From Deltaproteobacteria bacterium (GTDB taxonomy: Bacteria; Desulfobacterota; RBG-13-43-22), in assembly GCA_016208255.1 (NCBI GenBank), contig JACQYK010000146.1, forward strand, positions 1 to 43,854: a stretch of 43,854 nt of DNA. The letters run 5' to 3'. The first letter of the stretch is position 1. Each line of letters opens with the position of its first letter. The notes under the pieces were generated by a model, which made no database searches, was not told the origin of the DNA, and saw nothing but the letters and a program-made list of their open reading frames with translations. Below, in pieces: positions 1 to 7,557 of the stretch. A program made the translations under genes and the position numbers.

Positions 1-13
1 CTTTTGTTGCCAT
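1..13 (-). CDS. Start of a divergent gene (partial, 4 codons)
   Basis: On the minus strand an ATG at position 13 opens MATK and runs off the window. An AGGAGG Shine-Dalgarno sequence lies seven bases upstream, and a good promoter lies further upstream, so this is probably a real gene start. Nothing can be said of the product. Confidence 0.5.
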
Positions 14-43
14 GGAAAACCTCCTACTCAGGTATTGACTTCC

Positions 44-72
44 AAAATAGACGAAAGATTGAACCTTGTCAA
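44..72 (-). promoter_or_regulatory. Sigma-70-type promoter for the divergent gene
   Basis: Read on the minus strand, TTGACA (72-67) and TATTTT (49-44) are 17 bases apart. Transcription would start near 37, about 24 bases before the ATG at 13. Confidence 0.5.
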
Positions 73-96
73 TATCTTAAGTTATTTTAAATAGTA

Positions 97-125
97 TTGC
101 AAAATTATTATGAATAAATTAAACT
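97..125 (+). promoter_or_regulatory. Weak candidate promoter for the lipoprotein gene
   Basis: TTGCAA (97-102) and TAAACT (120-125) are 17 bases apart in AT-rich DNA, about 40 bases upstream of the lipoprotein start. The match is moderate and there is no other support. Confidence 0.25.
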
Positions 126-166
126 GAAAATCAAATCAGTCTTGATGGCAGATCCAGGAGGTAGTA

Positions 167-820
167 ATGAGGACTCGTTTCCAGGTGATTTTTCTAAGCG
201 CCTTCTTTCTTTCGTCATGGGGATGCACCACTCTCCGAACTCTGGACTTAAAATACTCACCCAGCTATACTCCCCCGCCTGTCCCGAGCCAGGGCAAGAT
301 AGCGGTCCTTCCCTTTGAAGACGCCACCTGGAACGGCCAGGAAAATCCCAACTGGGTAGGGAAGGCTTCCCTCTATGGAATAAAGTTATATTGTCCGAAA
401 AGTTTATCCTACCTGGTTACCCAGGGGGTCAAGAAGGAGATGGAAGCCTATGGCTATCAACTCAGTCCCGATGAGATCTATACCATCCAAATCAACCAGC
501 AGGACCTTAAGACGTTACTCAAAAGAGTCCCCCACCTTCAGGTGGATTTTCTGGTGGGCGGGGTTATTTCTCATTTTTTCATTCATCAGGTGGCTCGGTT
601 TATTGCCGAAGTAGAAATAGAGGCTTATTTGGTTCGGCCTCCCCAGGGAGATATTGTCTGGAGCAAGAAAATCGGTTATCGGGAAGTCAGGATTCCATTC
701 ACCTCCGACGATTTTTCCTCCCAAAGTCAGGAAATTCTGAATAGTCTTCTGGAAAAAACCATGCAGGATCTGTTCCGGAATTCAGATTTTAGACTGCACA
801 CTCAAAGCGAAAAAAAATAA
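167..820 (+). CDS. Putative outer-membrane-associated lipoprotein, unknown function
   Basis: A 217-residue protein with a basic N-terminus, a hydrophobic stretch (residues 5-18) and a cysteine at residue 20 in a SWGC context. This suits a lipoprotein signal peptide, although the lipobox is weak. The mature part begins with a proline/tyrosine-rich linker and a region (KIAVLPFEDAT) like that of the small lipoproteins that assist secretion or organic-solvent-resistance systems. An AGGAGG ribosome-binding site ends six bases before the ATG. It stands alone, divergent from the gene at the left edge. Lipoprotein status is likely; the function is unknown. Confidence 0.7.
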   Translation: MRTRFQVIFLSAFFLSSWGCTTLRTLDLKYSPSYTPPPVPSQGKIAVLPFEDATWNGQENPNWVGKASLYGIKLYCPKSLSYLVTQGVKKEMEAYGYQLSPDEIYTIQINQQDLKTLLKRVPHLQVDFLVGGVISHFFIHQVARFIAEVEIEAYLVRPPQGDIVWSKKIGYREVRIPFTSDDFSSQSQEILNSLLEKTMQDLFRNSDFRLHTQSEKK

Positions 821-860
821 GTTCCTTTTGCCTTTCCAGGCCGTTTTACATGGGAAATTG

Positions 861-955
861 AATAACTGGAGGCTAAGGGCAAGGGGCTATAGGCTATAGG
901 GAAAGAATAAAGTCACCTATTGCCTTTCGCCTATTGCCTCTCGCCATTATTCATT
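861..955. repeat. Degenerate 7-bp periodic repeats in inverted arrangement
   Basis: GGCTATA-type heptads (about 885-900) are followed by their rough complement, CCTATTGCCTTTCGCCTATTGCC and similar units (about 918-945). The repeat ends just before the polymerase IV start. The same kind of 7-bp inverted array recurs at about 2148-2278 and 14765-14880. Confidence 0.5.
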
Positions 956-956
956 C

Positions 957-2129
957 ATGGGACCCCGGGTTAAACAGATTATCCATCTGGATATGGATGC
1001 CTTTTATGCCTCGGTAGAAATGCTGGATAAGCCGGCCTTCCGGGGTCAACCGGTTATTGTCGGTGGTCCCCAAAAAAGAGGAGTTGTTTCCGCCGCCTCC
1101 TATGAGGCCCGAAAATTCGGGATTCATTCGGCCCTGCCCATAGCCGTGGCTATGCGTTTATGTCCCCAGGGCATTTTTTTGCCGGTTCGGATGTCCCGTT
1201 ATAAAGAGATTTCCGATCAGATTTTCGAAATCTTCCTGCGTTTCACCCCTCTGGTGGAACCCCTCTCCATTGATGAAGCCTTTTTGGATGTAACCGCTTC
1301 CATTCGACTCTTCGGACCAGCGGAAGAGATCGCCAAACAGATCAAAAACCAGGTCCGAGATGAGATAGGCCTGACGGTTTCAGCCGGTGTCGCTCCTTCG
1401 AAGTTAGTGGCCAAGATTGCCTCGGATTTAAACAAACCGGACGGTCTGACCATCGTACCCGAAGGGAAGGTGCAAGACTTTTTAGACCCCCTTCCCATTG
1501 AAAAACTCTGGGGAGTGGGAAAAATTACTCAAAAGGACCTTTCTCTCCTGAATGTAAAAACCATTGGAGATTTGAGCTGCCTCCCTAAAGATTTGTTGCG
1601 GAGGAGATTCGGCCAACAGGGACTTCAGTTGTATTTTCTTTCCAAAGGAATCGATGACCGGGAAGTTCAGCCGGAGAGAATAATAAAATCCATTGGACGG
1701 GAAGAAACTTTTCCGGAAGATATTTTGGTCAAGGAAAAGGCCGAAAAGGAAATCCTGATTCTAAGTCAACGGGTGGCCAGGCGTTTAAGGAGGCACGGGA
1801 AGGCCGGGCGGACCATCACCCTTAAGGTGACCTATGATAATTTTACCCGAATCACCCGGTCTCTGACCTTGCCTGCAGCTACGGATGACGGAAGAACCAT
1901 CTACCGGGTTGCTCTGGAACTGTTGGAAAAGACCGAGATCGGGAATAGACCTATCCGGCTTCTGGGGATTTATCTTTCCCAGTTGACCAGACCCGGCGAG
2001 GGGCAGTTGTCATTATTCGATCAGACCAACGGAATAAAGAAAACGGACCGGCTTAACCGGGCCCTGGATGCGATTCACGACAAATACGGAGATCAGGCCA
2101 TTCGTTCGGGAAGGATCATGGAGGAATAG
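957..2129 (+). CDS. dinB: DNA polymerase IV (Y-family translesion polymerase)
   Basis: A 390-residue Y-family polymerase that copies damaged DNA. The palm starts with HLDMDAFYASVE (Asp12 and Asp14 as metal ligands). The second catalytic motif, SIDEAFLD, falls near residue 105. A helix-hairpin-helix thumb (LWGVGKITQKDL) and a little-finger domain follow. Near the C-terminus QLSLF is a classic sliding-clamp-binding motif, so the enzyme is complete. No clear Shine-Dalgarno precedes the ATG at 957 because the upstream DNA is a heptad repeat. The following mutY gene deals with oxidative damage, so the two form a small DNA-repair pair, separated by another repeat. Confidence 0.95.
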   Translation: MGPRVKQIIHLDMDAFYASVEMLDKPAFRGQPVIVGGPQKRGVVSAASYEARKFGIHSALPIAVAMRLCPQGIFLPVRMSRYKEISDQIFEIFLRFTPLVEPLSIDEAFLDVTASIRLFGPAEEIAKQIKNQVRDEIGLTVSAGVAPSKLVAKIASDLNKPDGLTIVPEGKVQDFLDPLPIEKLWGVGKITQKDLSLLNVKTIGDLSCLPKDLLRRRFGQQGLQLYFLSKGIDDREVQPERIIKSIGREETFPEDILVKEKAEKEILILSQRVARRLRRHGKAGRTITLKVTYDNFTRITRSLTLPAATDDGRTIYRVALELLEKTEIGNRPIRLLGIYLSQLTRPGEGQLSLFDQTNGIKKTDRLNRALDAIHDKYGDQAIRSGRIMEE

Positions 2130-2147
2130 CGTTTTCATTTTGGTACC

Positions 2148-2278
2148 ACTTCAGCCACTAAGACACGAAGGCACAAAGAAGGGATATGATGTTTAAATCT
2201 CTTATCAGAAAGAATGGCATCAAGAGAATTATTACCTGCAGACCGCAGGCCTTTGTGGCTTAGTGACTTGGTGGCTGA
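2148..2278. repeat. Inverted repeat with 29-bp arms made of degenerate heptads
   Basis: The left arm (about 2148-2176, TTCAGCCACTAAGACACGAA...) and right arm (about 2250-2278, ...CTTGGTGGCTGAA) are reverse complements apart from about four mismatches. The repeat covers the in-frame ATG at 2214, which argues that mutY really starts at 2292. Confidence 0.7.
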
Positions 2279-2291
2279 ACTATTACCCAGA

Positions 2292-3374
2292 ATGGATACG
2301 GTTTCTTTTCCTCAAAAAAAACTCATTGCCTGGTTTCAAAAACACCAGAGAGATCTGCCCTGGCGTGTCCGGCGGGCACCTTATTCCACCTGGATTTCGG
2401 AAATAATGCTTCAGCAGACCCAGGTCCAACAGGTAGTCCCTTATTACCACCGATTCATGGAACGGTTTCCAAACATACGGTCTTTGGCCAAGGCGACGAT
2501 CTTAGAGGTGCTCAAGGTCTGGGAAGGGATGGGATATTACAGCCGGGCCCGCAATCTCCATCAAGCGGCCCAAATAATTGTTGGTCGATTTGCGGGAAAG
2601 ATCCCGGTCGACCTTCAAAAACTCAACGAACTGCCCGGAATCGGTCGATCGACGGCCGGAGCCATCCTCAGTCTGGCCTATAATCAACCCTACGCGATCC
2701 TGGATGGGAATATTCGCCGGGTCCTGATCCGTTTTTTTAACATCAACCAGGATTCTGAAAAAACAACGACCATTAAGAAGCTCTGGTCCCTTTCCCAAAA
2801 TATCCTCCCCCTTCAAAACGCCGGTTTATTCAATGAAGCCCTGATGGAATTGGGGGCTTTAATCTGCACCCCGAAAAATCCGGCCTGTTCCCCCTGTCCG
2901 CTGAATAGAAGATGTGCAGGGTTTAGCTCCGGGTGCCCGGAGGCCCTTCCGGTCAAAAAACAAAAAAAACCGATCCCTCATTTTGACGTCACGGCGGCTG
3001 TCATCCAAAACGGGAAAAAGATCCTTATAACCCAACGGCCGGAAAAGGGTTTGCTGGGCGGCTTGTGGGAATTTCCCGGCGGGAAAAAAGAGGCCGGGGA
3101 GTCCCTGGAGCAATGTTTAAAAAGGGAAATCCAGGAGGAATTGAATATTGAAATCAGGGTGGGAGATCGTTTTATGCAGGTCCGTCATGCCTATACCCAT
3201 TTTAAGATCACCCTCCATTGTTTTTTTTGCCGTAAGCTGAAGGGTAGAATTCTCCCCCTGGGGGTGAAGGATTTTCGCTGGGTTTACCCGGATGAACTGG
3301 AAAAGTTCCCCTTCCCCCGGGCCGATCAAAAAGTGATCGAGTTTTTGGAAAAACGTAATACATTAGACGTATGA
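2292..3374 (+). CDS. mutY: A/G-specific adenine glycosylase with C-terminal Nudix domain
   Basis: MutY removes adenine paired with 8-oxoguanine. EIMLQQTQVQQV carries the catalytic glutamate. The HhH motif LPGIGRSTAGAIL is followed by the catalytic aspartate in AILDGN. CTPKNPACSPCPLNRRC has the C-X6-C-X2-C-X5-C spacing of the [4Fe-4S] cluster. The C-terminal third resembles MutT and retains a nearly complete Nudix box (G-X5-E-X7-REIQEE; only the last Gly is Asn), whereas many MutY proteins have lost it. The frame extends upstream to 2214, but that stretch is a dispersed inverted repeat; the ATG at 2292 (MDTVSFPQKKL) fits the family start. About 360 residues. Confidence 0.93.
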   Translation: MDTVSFPQKKLIAWFQKHQRDLPWRVRRAPYSTWISEIMLQQTQVQQVVPYYHRFMERFPNIRSLAKATILEVLKVWEGMGYYSRARNLHQAAQIIVGRFAGKIPVDLQKLNELPGIGRSTAGAILSLAYNQPYAILDGNIRRVLIRFFNINQDSEKTTTIKKLWSLSQNILPLQNAGLFNEALMELGALICTPKNPACSPCPLNRRCAGFSSGCPEALPVKKQKKPIPHFDVTAAVIQNGKKILITQRPEKGLLGGLWEFPGGKKEAGESLEQCLKREIQEELNIEIRVGDRFMQVRHAYTHFKITLHCFFCRKLKGRILPLGVKDFRWVYPDELEKFPFPRADQKVIEFLEKRNTLDV

Positions 3375-3382
3375 AAAAATCT

Positions 3383-3551
3383 TCTGACAGGATTGACAGG
3401 ATTTACATGTTTATTACTCAGGCTCCGGTGATCCTGAGCACCTTAGTTCCCTCCCAGCGGGATGAAGGTCCTTTCTCCGTAGGATGATTTTGTTTGTGCC
3501 TTTCTTCTGGAAAGGCTCAAAAATCAAGGTAATCCGGTAAATCCTGTCGGA
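3383..3551. repeat. Inverted repeat, ACAGGATT-type arms
   Basis: TCTGACAGGATTGACAGGAT (from 3383) and AATCCGGTAAATCCTGTCGG (from 3531) form imperfect inverted arms around about 125 bases without coding potential. Together with the next element this fills most of the gene-free stretch 3375-4037. Confidence 0.5.
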
Positions 3552-3716
3552 TAAAAGATTGGTTTTTTAAAAAGCTAAATTGACACGAAAAAACAAAGTC
3601 AAGGGTCATGAATTCGGCGTCTTGCTGACTTCGCTGGGTATGCGTTTCTAATATAGCCAGCACGAAGAATTCTCTGTATATCATGGTATTTTACTGAATA
3701 TACAATGTTCAAAGTT

Positions 3717-3849
3717 GATAGACTCGTAAAAAGTCTCCAAAGCCGTCACCCCCGCGAAGGCGGGGGTCCAGAAGTAGTTGAGTTTCCTGGATTCCCGCTT
3801 CCGCGAGAATGACGAATTTGGGCTTCCGGCAACTTTTTACGAACTTGTC
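3717..3849. repeat. MITE-like element with TCGTAAAAAGT terminal inverted repeats
   Basis: GATAGACTCGTAAAAAGT (3717-3734) and ACTTTTTACGAACTTGTC (3832-3849) form imperfect terminal inverted repeats. Between them lie two hairpin-forming motifs, CCCCCGCGAAGGCGGGGG and a CCTGGATTCCCGCTTCCGCG segment. This arrangement is a familiar non-autonomous dispersed repeat in environmental proteobacterial genomes. The short reverse-strand reading frame across it (with ...LDPRLRGGD...) is a repeat translation product, not a gene. Confidence 0.7.
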
Positions 3850-3872
3850 AAAGTTTAGGCTAATTAAATTAT

Positions 3873-3901
3873 TTGTTAAGATAATATTTATCATTTATAA
3901 T
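3873..3901 (+). promoter_or_regulatory. Sigma-70-type promoter upstream of the HAD gene
   Basis: TTGTTA (3873-3878) and TATAAT (3896-3901) are exactly 17 bases apart. The surrounding 40 bases recur with few changes at 24401-24440, where the promoter is also intact. The HAD gene begins 137 bases downstream. No other gene lies in this interval. Confidence 0.6.
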
Positions 3902-4037
3902 AAGTTACAGAAGATTTGAAGTTTGGGAAATTCCATAAATCGTCTAAAACGATAAATGGATCATACCAACCCTCTCCAATAAAAGCCTTATTTTTGTACG
4001 GCTATCTATAAAAACTTTAGAATAACTTGTTATAAAA

Positions 4038-4718
4038 ATGGAAAAAAGATTTGGAATATTTTTTGATTTAGACGGTACCCTTATCGATAATGAGCATTTA
4101 AAAGCAGTCGCTTTTTCTAAAGCCATTGAACAACTTGGAGGGAAATCTCATCCGTCGATCTACAAAGAAGTTATGGGGATGAGCGGCCTGTCTATTCGAA
4201 AACATTTTGCCAGCAAAGCAAATATAAAGGTTGATTTGGATGAGTACTTTGAATTGTTCAAATCCTTTTATGAGGCTCTTCTTCAAACCGATTTAGCCAT
4301 CAAAACCGGGGCTATTCAGTTCCTAACGGAATTAAAATCTAAAGGCATTGAATTGGCTGTTATCAGTGGTGCCTATTCATCTTCGGTGAATTACATAATC
4401 AACGCATTCAATCTTAGCCAATATTTCAATTTAATTGTGTCCGGAGATGATATTCATAAAAAGAAGCCGGACCCTGAGTGCTATCTATTAGCTTTAGAAA
4501 GGCTGAATTTGCTAAAGGAACAAGTGATCGTTTTTGAAGATACTGAATCCGGCTTGAGAGCGGCCTTTTACGCTGGAATCAAGTCATTAGGGATTCGACA
4601 TGATTACAATCTATCACATGATTTTTCCAGCGCCTTCGCTGAATATTCATCCTATGAAAATGATATTGGGAAAATCCGTAAGGATATAAATACGATCTTT
4701 AATAATGATGTTTTATAA
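4038..4718 (+). CDS. HAD-superfamily phosphatase, beta-phosphoglucomutase-like
   Basis: A 226-residue HAD hydrolase. Motif I is FFDLDGTLID (nucleophile Asp11, acid/base Asp13), motif II is VISGAYSSS, motif III is the lysine in KKKPDPECY, and motif IV is VFEDTESGL. An alpha-helical cap lies between motif I and II, as in the phosphoglycolate phosphatase / beta-phosphoglucomutase subgroup. The substrate cannot be told. The gene is clearly more AT-rich than dinB and mutY. Its TAA stop sits inside the first arm of an attC-like hairpin, the usual layout of an integron cassette, which suggests horizontal acquisition. Confidence 0.85.
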   Translation: MEKRFGIFFDLDGTLIDNEHLKAVAFSKAIEQLGGKSHPSIYKEVMGMSGLSIRKHFASKANIKVDLDEYFELFKSFYEALLQTDLAIKTGAIQFLTELKSKGIELAVISGAYSSSVNYIINAFNLSQYFNLIVSGDDIHKKKPDPECYLLALERLNLLKEQVIVFEDTESGLRAAFYAGIKSLGIRHDYNLSHDFSSAFAEYSSYENDIGKIRKDINTIFNNDVL

Positions 4719-4770
4719 CCATGCTAATTCAGCCGCCACAAAGAACGCGCGGCTGATTAGCCACGTTATG
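4715..4770 (+). other. attC-like integron recombination site (site 1)
   Basis: ATAAC (4715-4719) pairs with GTTAT (4765-4769); three unpaired bases on each side follow (CAT / CAC). Then GCTAATTCAGCCG (4723-4735) pairs with CGGCTGATTAGC (4750-4761), leaving one bulged T in the first strand. The loop is 14 bases. Outer R boxes, unpaired spacer, inner L boxes with an extrahelical base and a variable loop are the defining layout of attC. The upstream gene's stop codon lies inside the first box. No integrase gene is in the window. Confidence 0.65.
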
Positions 4771-4787
4771 TTTCAAAGAGTTGAGAA

Positions 4788-4946
4788 ATGAATTTCTATG
4801 AATGCATAAGTCGAATTAATTCGATTAATTCACAATATCAAATAGCCTTGTCAGCTTTTGATCTATATCAAAAGAATGAAGAAACAAGCCTTTCTGATAT
4901 GATGGAAAAGAGGAATGCTACCTTCATAGATATTCTAATCGGGTAA
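4788..4946 (+). CDS. Small hypothetical protein (52 aa)
   Basis: An ATG 19 bases after the attC-like site opens a 52-residue frame (MNFYECISRINSINS... ending FIDILIG). Composition is AT-rich like the HAD gene, and the start is close to the hairpin as in a second cassette. The weak GAG before the ATG gives little help. No family is recognised; it may also be a truncated 5' remnant, since a GC-rich segment of different character begins right at its stop. Confidence 0.4.
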   Translation: MNFYECISRINSINSQYQIALSAFDLYQKNEETSLSDMMEKRNATFIDILIG

Positions 4947-5160
4947 GGGGGAGTGTTTCTCTCCCCCTCCCCGCACCGCCCGGTAGGGTGGGAACAACGG
5001 GAGTGGCCATGGCCATCAAAGGGATGGGGGCTGCTGACAAAATTGAATGAAATGAAAGACGTCCCCCTTTTCGATCGCCGAAAAATCCGGCTCCGGGTGA
5101 CGCTTGTGTTCGGCAAGAAAACAAATAAGTCTTTGTAAACCTCACAGGGAAAAAATATAG
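4947..5160. other. GC-rich non-coding segment with hairpin
   Basis: The composition changes sharply at 4946. GGGGGAG and CTCCCCC form a hairpin at about 4946-4966, then follows a GC-rich stretch with no convincing gene. It could be a remnant of an inserted element; nothing firmer can be said. Confidence 0.3.
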
Positions 5161-5162
5161 CC

Positions 5163-5597
5163 ATGAGAATTTATTTGGATAATTGCTGTTTTAATCGTCC
5201 TTTTGATGATCAGTCTCAAATAAGGATTAGGCTTGAATCTGAAGCCAAGTTGAAAATCCAAGCCGATATTGTAGAAGAAAAATTTGAACTTGTGTGGTCA
5301 TATATCCTTGAAGCTGAAAACAAGGCAAATCCCTTCGAAGAAAGGATGAATGCAATCTCAGATTGGAAAAATCAGGCTGTCTCGGTGATTAAAGAAAATA
5401 AAAAAATAGTGGAAAAAGCAAAGAAACTCAAAGAGATCGGCCTGCGTAGCAAAGATGCGCTGCATATATCATGCGCCATATCTGGTAAATGCAAGTTTTT
5501 TCTGACAACAGACGACAAAATTATTAATAAAAACAATTCAATAAAAGAAATTATAATCATCGATCTAATTGGTTTTATCAAGGAGGTTTACTTATGA
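5163..5597 (+). CDS. PIN-domain toxin-like ribonuclease
   Basis: A 144-residue PIN-domain protein. MRIYLDNCCFNRPFDD carries the first acidic residue (Asp6), the WSYILEAENKANP region gives the central glutamate, LRSKDALHISCAI gives a further aspartate, and FLTTDDKIINK the last. PIN toxins cleave RNA with a Mg2+ site built from such residues. Its stop overlaps the start of the next gene (ATGA at 5594-5597), which implies translational coupling, and the partner is a small protein, so this is a toxin-antitoxin-like pair. It lies in the putative cassette region. Activity is inferred from family only. Confidence 0.8.
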   Translation: MRIYLDNCCFNRPFDDQSQIRIRLESEAKLKIQADIVEEKFELVWSYILEAENKANPFEERMNAISDWKNQAVSVIKENKKIVEKAKKLKEIGLRSKDALHISCAISGKCKFFLTTDDKIINKNNSIKEIIIIDLIGFIKEVYL

Positions 5598-5800
5598 TAA
5601 CTGATACCGAAGTTAGAGTAAAAGGGGTTCAAGCTCTCACAAAATCTCTGGGGAGCGTAGGGGCCGAGAGATTTATCGCCCTCATTCAGAGAGAACCGTT
5701 TGACTATACAAAATGGCAAAGAACATTGTGGGAAGATCAAAGCGTTGAAGAAATCAGCAGGGCCGCAATGAAAATTTTTGAAAAACCTGCTGAACAATAG
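5594..5800 (+). CDS. Partner (putative antitoxin) of the PIN protein
   Basis: A 68-residue protein overlapping the PIN gene by four bases; AGGAGG lies ten bases upstream of its ATG, inside the PIN gene. The sequence (EVRVKGVQALTKSLG... REPFDYTKWQRTLW ... EEISRAAMKIF) matches a small family that I recognise next to PIN genes, notably in cyanobacteria. The antitoxin role is inferred from this pairing. No DNA-binding motif is obvious. Confidence 0.7.
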   Translation: MITDTEVRVKGVQALTKSLGSVGAERFIALIQREPFDYTKWQRTLWEDQSVEEISRAAMKIFEKPAEQ

Positions 5801-5934
5801 GTTCAAGGAGCGGGTATAACCCTCCTGGGAGCGTCCCCCCGAAGTGATGTCTGCGTTGGCTACCGATGGCAATCGAAGATCTTCCATGAGACACCGATCC
5901 GTGGTATTATCAAGAAATGAGGAGGATTAAGACA

Positions 5935-6219
5935 ATGGCTAAAATCAGCAAAGTCAAGGTATTGCAAGATTATCTTCTTGAATTGATCTTTGATGACGGA
6001 GTGTGTGGGGTGGTGGATCTCTCCGATTTGGTCGGCAAGGGTGTTTTCGCTTTGTGGGGCGACCGTAATGTTTTCGAAAATGTTCGGATCGGTTCATTAG
6101 GCGAACTTGTCTGGGGAGACCAAATTGATCTCTGCCCGGACTCCTTGTATCTTAGGGTGACCGGCAAGAAGCCGGAAGACATTTTCCCCGCCCTGCGCCG
6201 CGAGGCAGCTTATGCCTGA
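5935..6219 (+). CDS. DUF2442 protein (toxin-antitoxin-like accessory gene)
   Basis: A 94-residue DUF2442 protein (MAKISKVKVLQDYLLELIFDDG... VDLSDLVGKGVF ... DSLYLR). The start at 5935 is chosen over an in-frame ATG at 5917 because GAGGAGG lies just upstream of 5935. DUF2442 genes are usually paired with DUF4160 genes and may be toxin-antitoxin-like. Here the overlapping downstream partner has been reduced to 17 codons. Confidence 0.75.
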   Translation: MAKISKVKVLQDYLLELIFDDGVCGVVDLSDLVGKGVFALWGDRNVFENVRIGSLGELVWGDQIDLCPDSLYLRVTGKKPEDIFPALRREAAYA

Positions 6220-6265
6220 GATCAGCCGTTTCTTAGAACTGCTGAAGATTGCCCCACTCGAATAA
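6212..6265 (+). pseudogene. DUF4160 remnant with internal deletion (17 codons)
   Basis: An ATG inside the DUF2442 stop region opens MPEISRFLELLKIAPLE. MPEISRF is the typical DUF4160 N-terminus, and KIAPLE resembles its usual C-terminus; a normal member has about 80 residues. The open frame therefore looks like an in-frame internal deletion of roughly 65 codons. Recognition of both ends is from memory of the family. Confidence 0.5.
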
Positions 6266-6271
6266 AGTCAG

Positions 6272-6340
6272 CCAACAAGGCGCTTCACTGGATGGGGACT
6301 CCGCTGGCGCTCCATCCCCTCCAGTGATCTTTGTCGTTAC
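6272..6340 (+). other. attC-like integron recombination site (site 2)
   Basis: CACTGGATGGGG (6286-6297) pairs with CCCCTCCAGTG (6316-6326), leaving one bulged T at 6293. Outer boxes CCAAC (6272-6276) and GTTAC (6336-6340) follow after nine-base spacers on each side, and the loop is 18 bases. As at 4715-4770, the site begins just after the stop codon of the last gene. The right edge of the putative cassette region coincides with it. Confidence 0.55.
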
Positions 6341-6366
6341 GAAATTATTACACAAAGCCGATCTAT

Positions 6367-7434
6367 TCAAATCCACCTTTTTCTTCTGAAATAGATCATC
6401 ATAAAGATAGTCACGGCCAGCATCAAGATCAGGACCAGGGGATATCCCCAGGGCCACTCCAATTCCGGCATGTATTTGAAATTCATCCCGTAAAGCCCGA
6501 CAATAAAGGTCAATGGAATAAAGAGGGTAGCGATAATGGTCAGGACCTTCATGACTTCATTCATCCGGTTGCTGATGCTGGACAGATAGATATCCATCAT
6601 TCCGGTGAGCATATCACGGAAGGTTTCGATGTTGTCGATGACCTGAATGGTATGATCGTAAATGTCCCTCAAATAGAGGACGGTTGATTCCTTGATCAGA
6701 GAGGATTCTCCTCTTTCCAGGCTGCCGATCACCTCCCGCAGGGGCCAGACGGCTTTGCGCAAAAAAATCATTTCCCGCTTTAATTTGTGGGTGGCCTGTA
6801 GAGTGGCCGGGGAGGGTTTGGTAACCACTTCTTCTTCCAGGAATTCGACCTGCTCCCCCAATTTTTCCAAAACGACAAAATAATGATCGATAATGGCATC
6901 CAAAACGGCATGGACCAGATAATCGGCCCCCATCTTGCGGATGCGGCCCTTATTGTTACGCAGGCGGTCCCGGATGGGTTCGAAAAGGGAACTTTCTTTT
7001 TCCTGAAAGGAAAGGACAAAATTCGCCCCCAGGATCAGGCTGACCTGTTCGCTTTCGACTTCATTGTCCCGGTTATTGCCCAGGAAGAGGGCTTTTAAGA
7101 CAATGTACAGGTAATCCTCATAATCCTCCATTTTGGGACGCTGATCGGTATTCAGAATGTCCTCCAGTACCAGAGGATGTAAACCGAAACATTCGTTCAG
7201 TTCTTCCAGGACCTCCACCTGGTGCAGACCGGTCACATTGATCCATGTTACCGTAGAAGAGCTCTTAAAGAGGACGCATTCTTTGGCCTGGGTTAATTCT
7301 TTCTCCTCCAGTTGATGTTCATTAAAATCGAACAATGTGATCCGAGTCGTCTCGCTTTTTCTCTCCCCGATATGAACCGGGGTCCCGGGGGGAAGGCCGG
7401 CCTTTTGAGATCTTTTTTTTATGGGTCTGGGCAT
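6367..7434 (-). CDS. corA: CorA-type magnesium/cobalt transporter
   Basis: A 355-residue CorA family channel for divalent cations of the inner membrane. The long cytoplasmic domain is followed by two C-terminal membrane segments, with the signature GMN in GLYGMNFKYMPELEWPWGYP at the end of the first and a basic tail (FRRKRWI). The start at 7434 (MPRPIKKRS) is preferred because GGGAG lies eight bases upstream; the frame could start at 7491 without such a site. It is convergent with the cassette-like genes. Confidence 0.93.
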   Translation of the reverse strand: MPRPIKKRSQKAGLPPGTPVHIGERKSETTRITLFDFNEHQLEEKELTQAKECVLFKSSSTVTWINVTGLHQVEVLEELNECFGLHPLVLEDILNTDQRPKMEDYEDYLYIVLKALFLGNNRDNEVESEQVSLILGANFVLSFQEKESSLFEPIRDRLRNNKGRIRKMGADYLVHAVLDAIIDHYFVVLEKLGEQVEFLEEEVVTKPSPATLQATHKLKREMIFLRKAVWPLREVIGSLERGESSLIKESTVLYLRDIYDHTIQVIDNIETFRDMLTGMMDIYLSSISNRMNEVMKVLTIIATLFIPLTFIVGLYGMNFKYMPELEWPWGYPLVLILMLAVTIFMMIYFRRKRWI

Positions 7435-7557
7435 AGGATTGCTCCCTTGAAATAGCTTGACACCCCGACAGGGCTTTTTTAGAATAGCCAACTTGCGCTT
7501 GGTGTCAACTCTTTATTACGAAAACACGTTAGGCGTAAGGCGTAAGGCGAAACTCTC

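Noticed and set aside
861..955. CRISPR-like array because of short regular repeats
   Set aside because: Units are about 7 bases without spacers of unique sequence, and no cas gene is present.
3709..3894. 61-residue reverse-strand frame containing ILAEAGIQ and LDPRLRGGD
   Set aside because: It is the translation of the MITE-like repeat at 3717-3849; such peptides arise wherever the repeat occurs.
4868..5164. Reverse-strand frames of 98 and 73 residues before the PIN gene
   Set aside because: They cover a GC-rich hairpin segment, show no motif and overlap each other in different frames.
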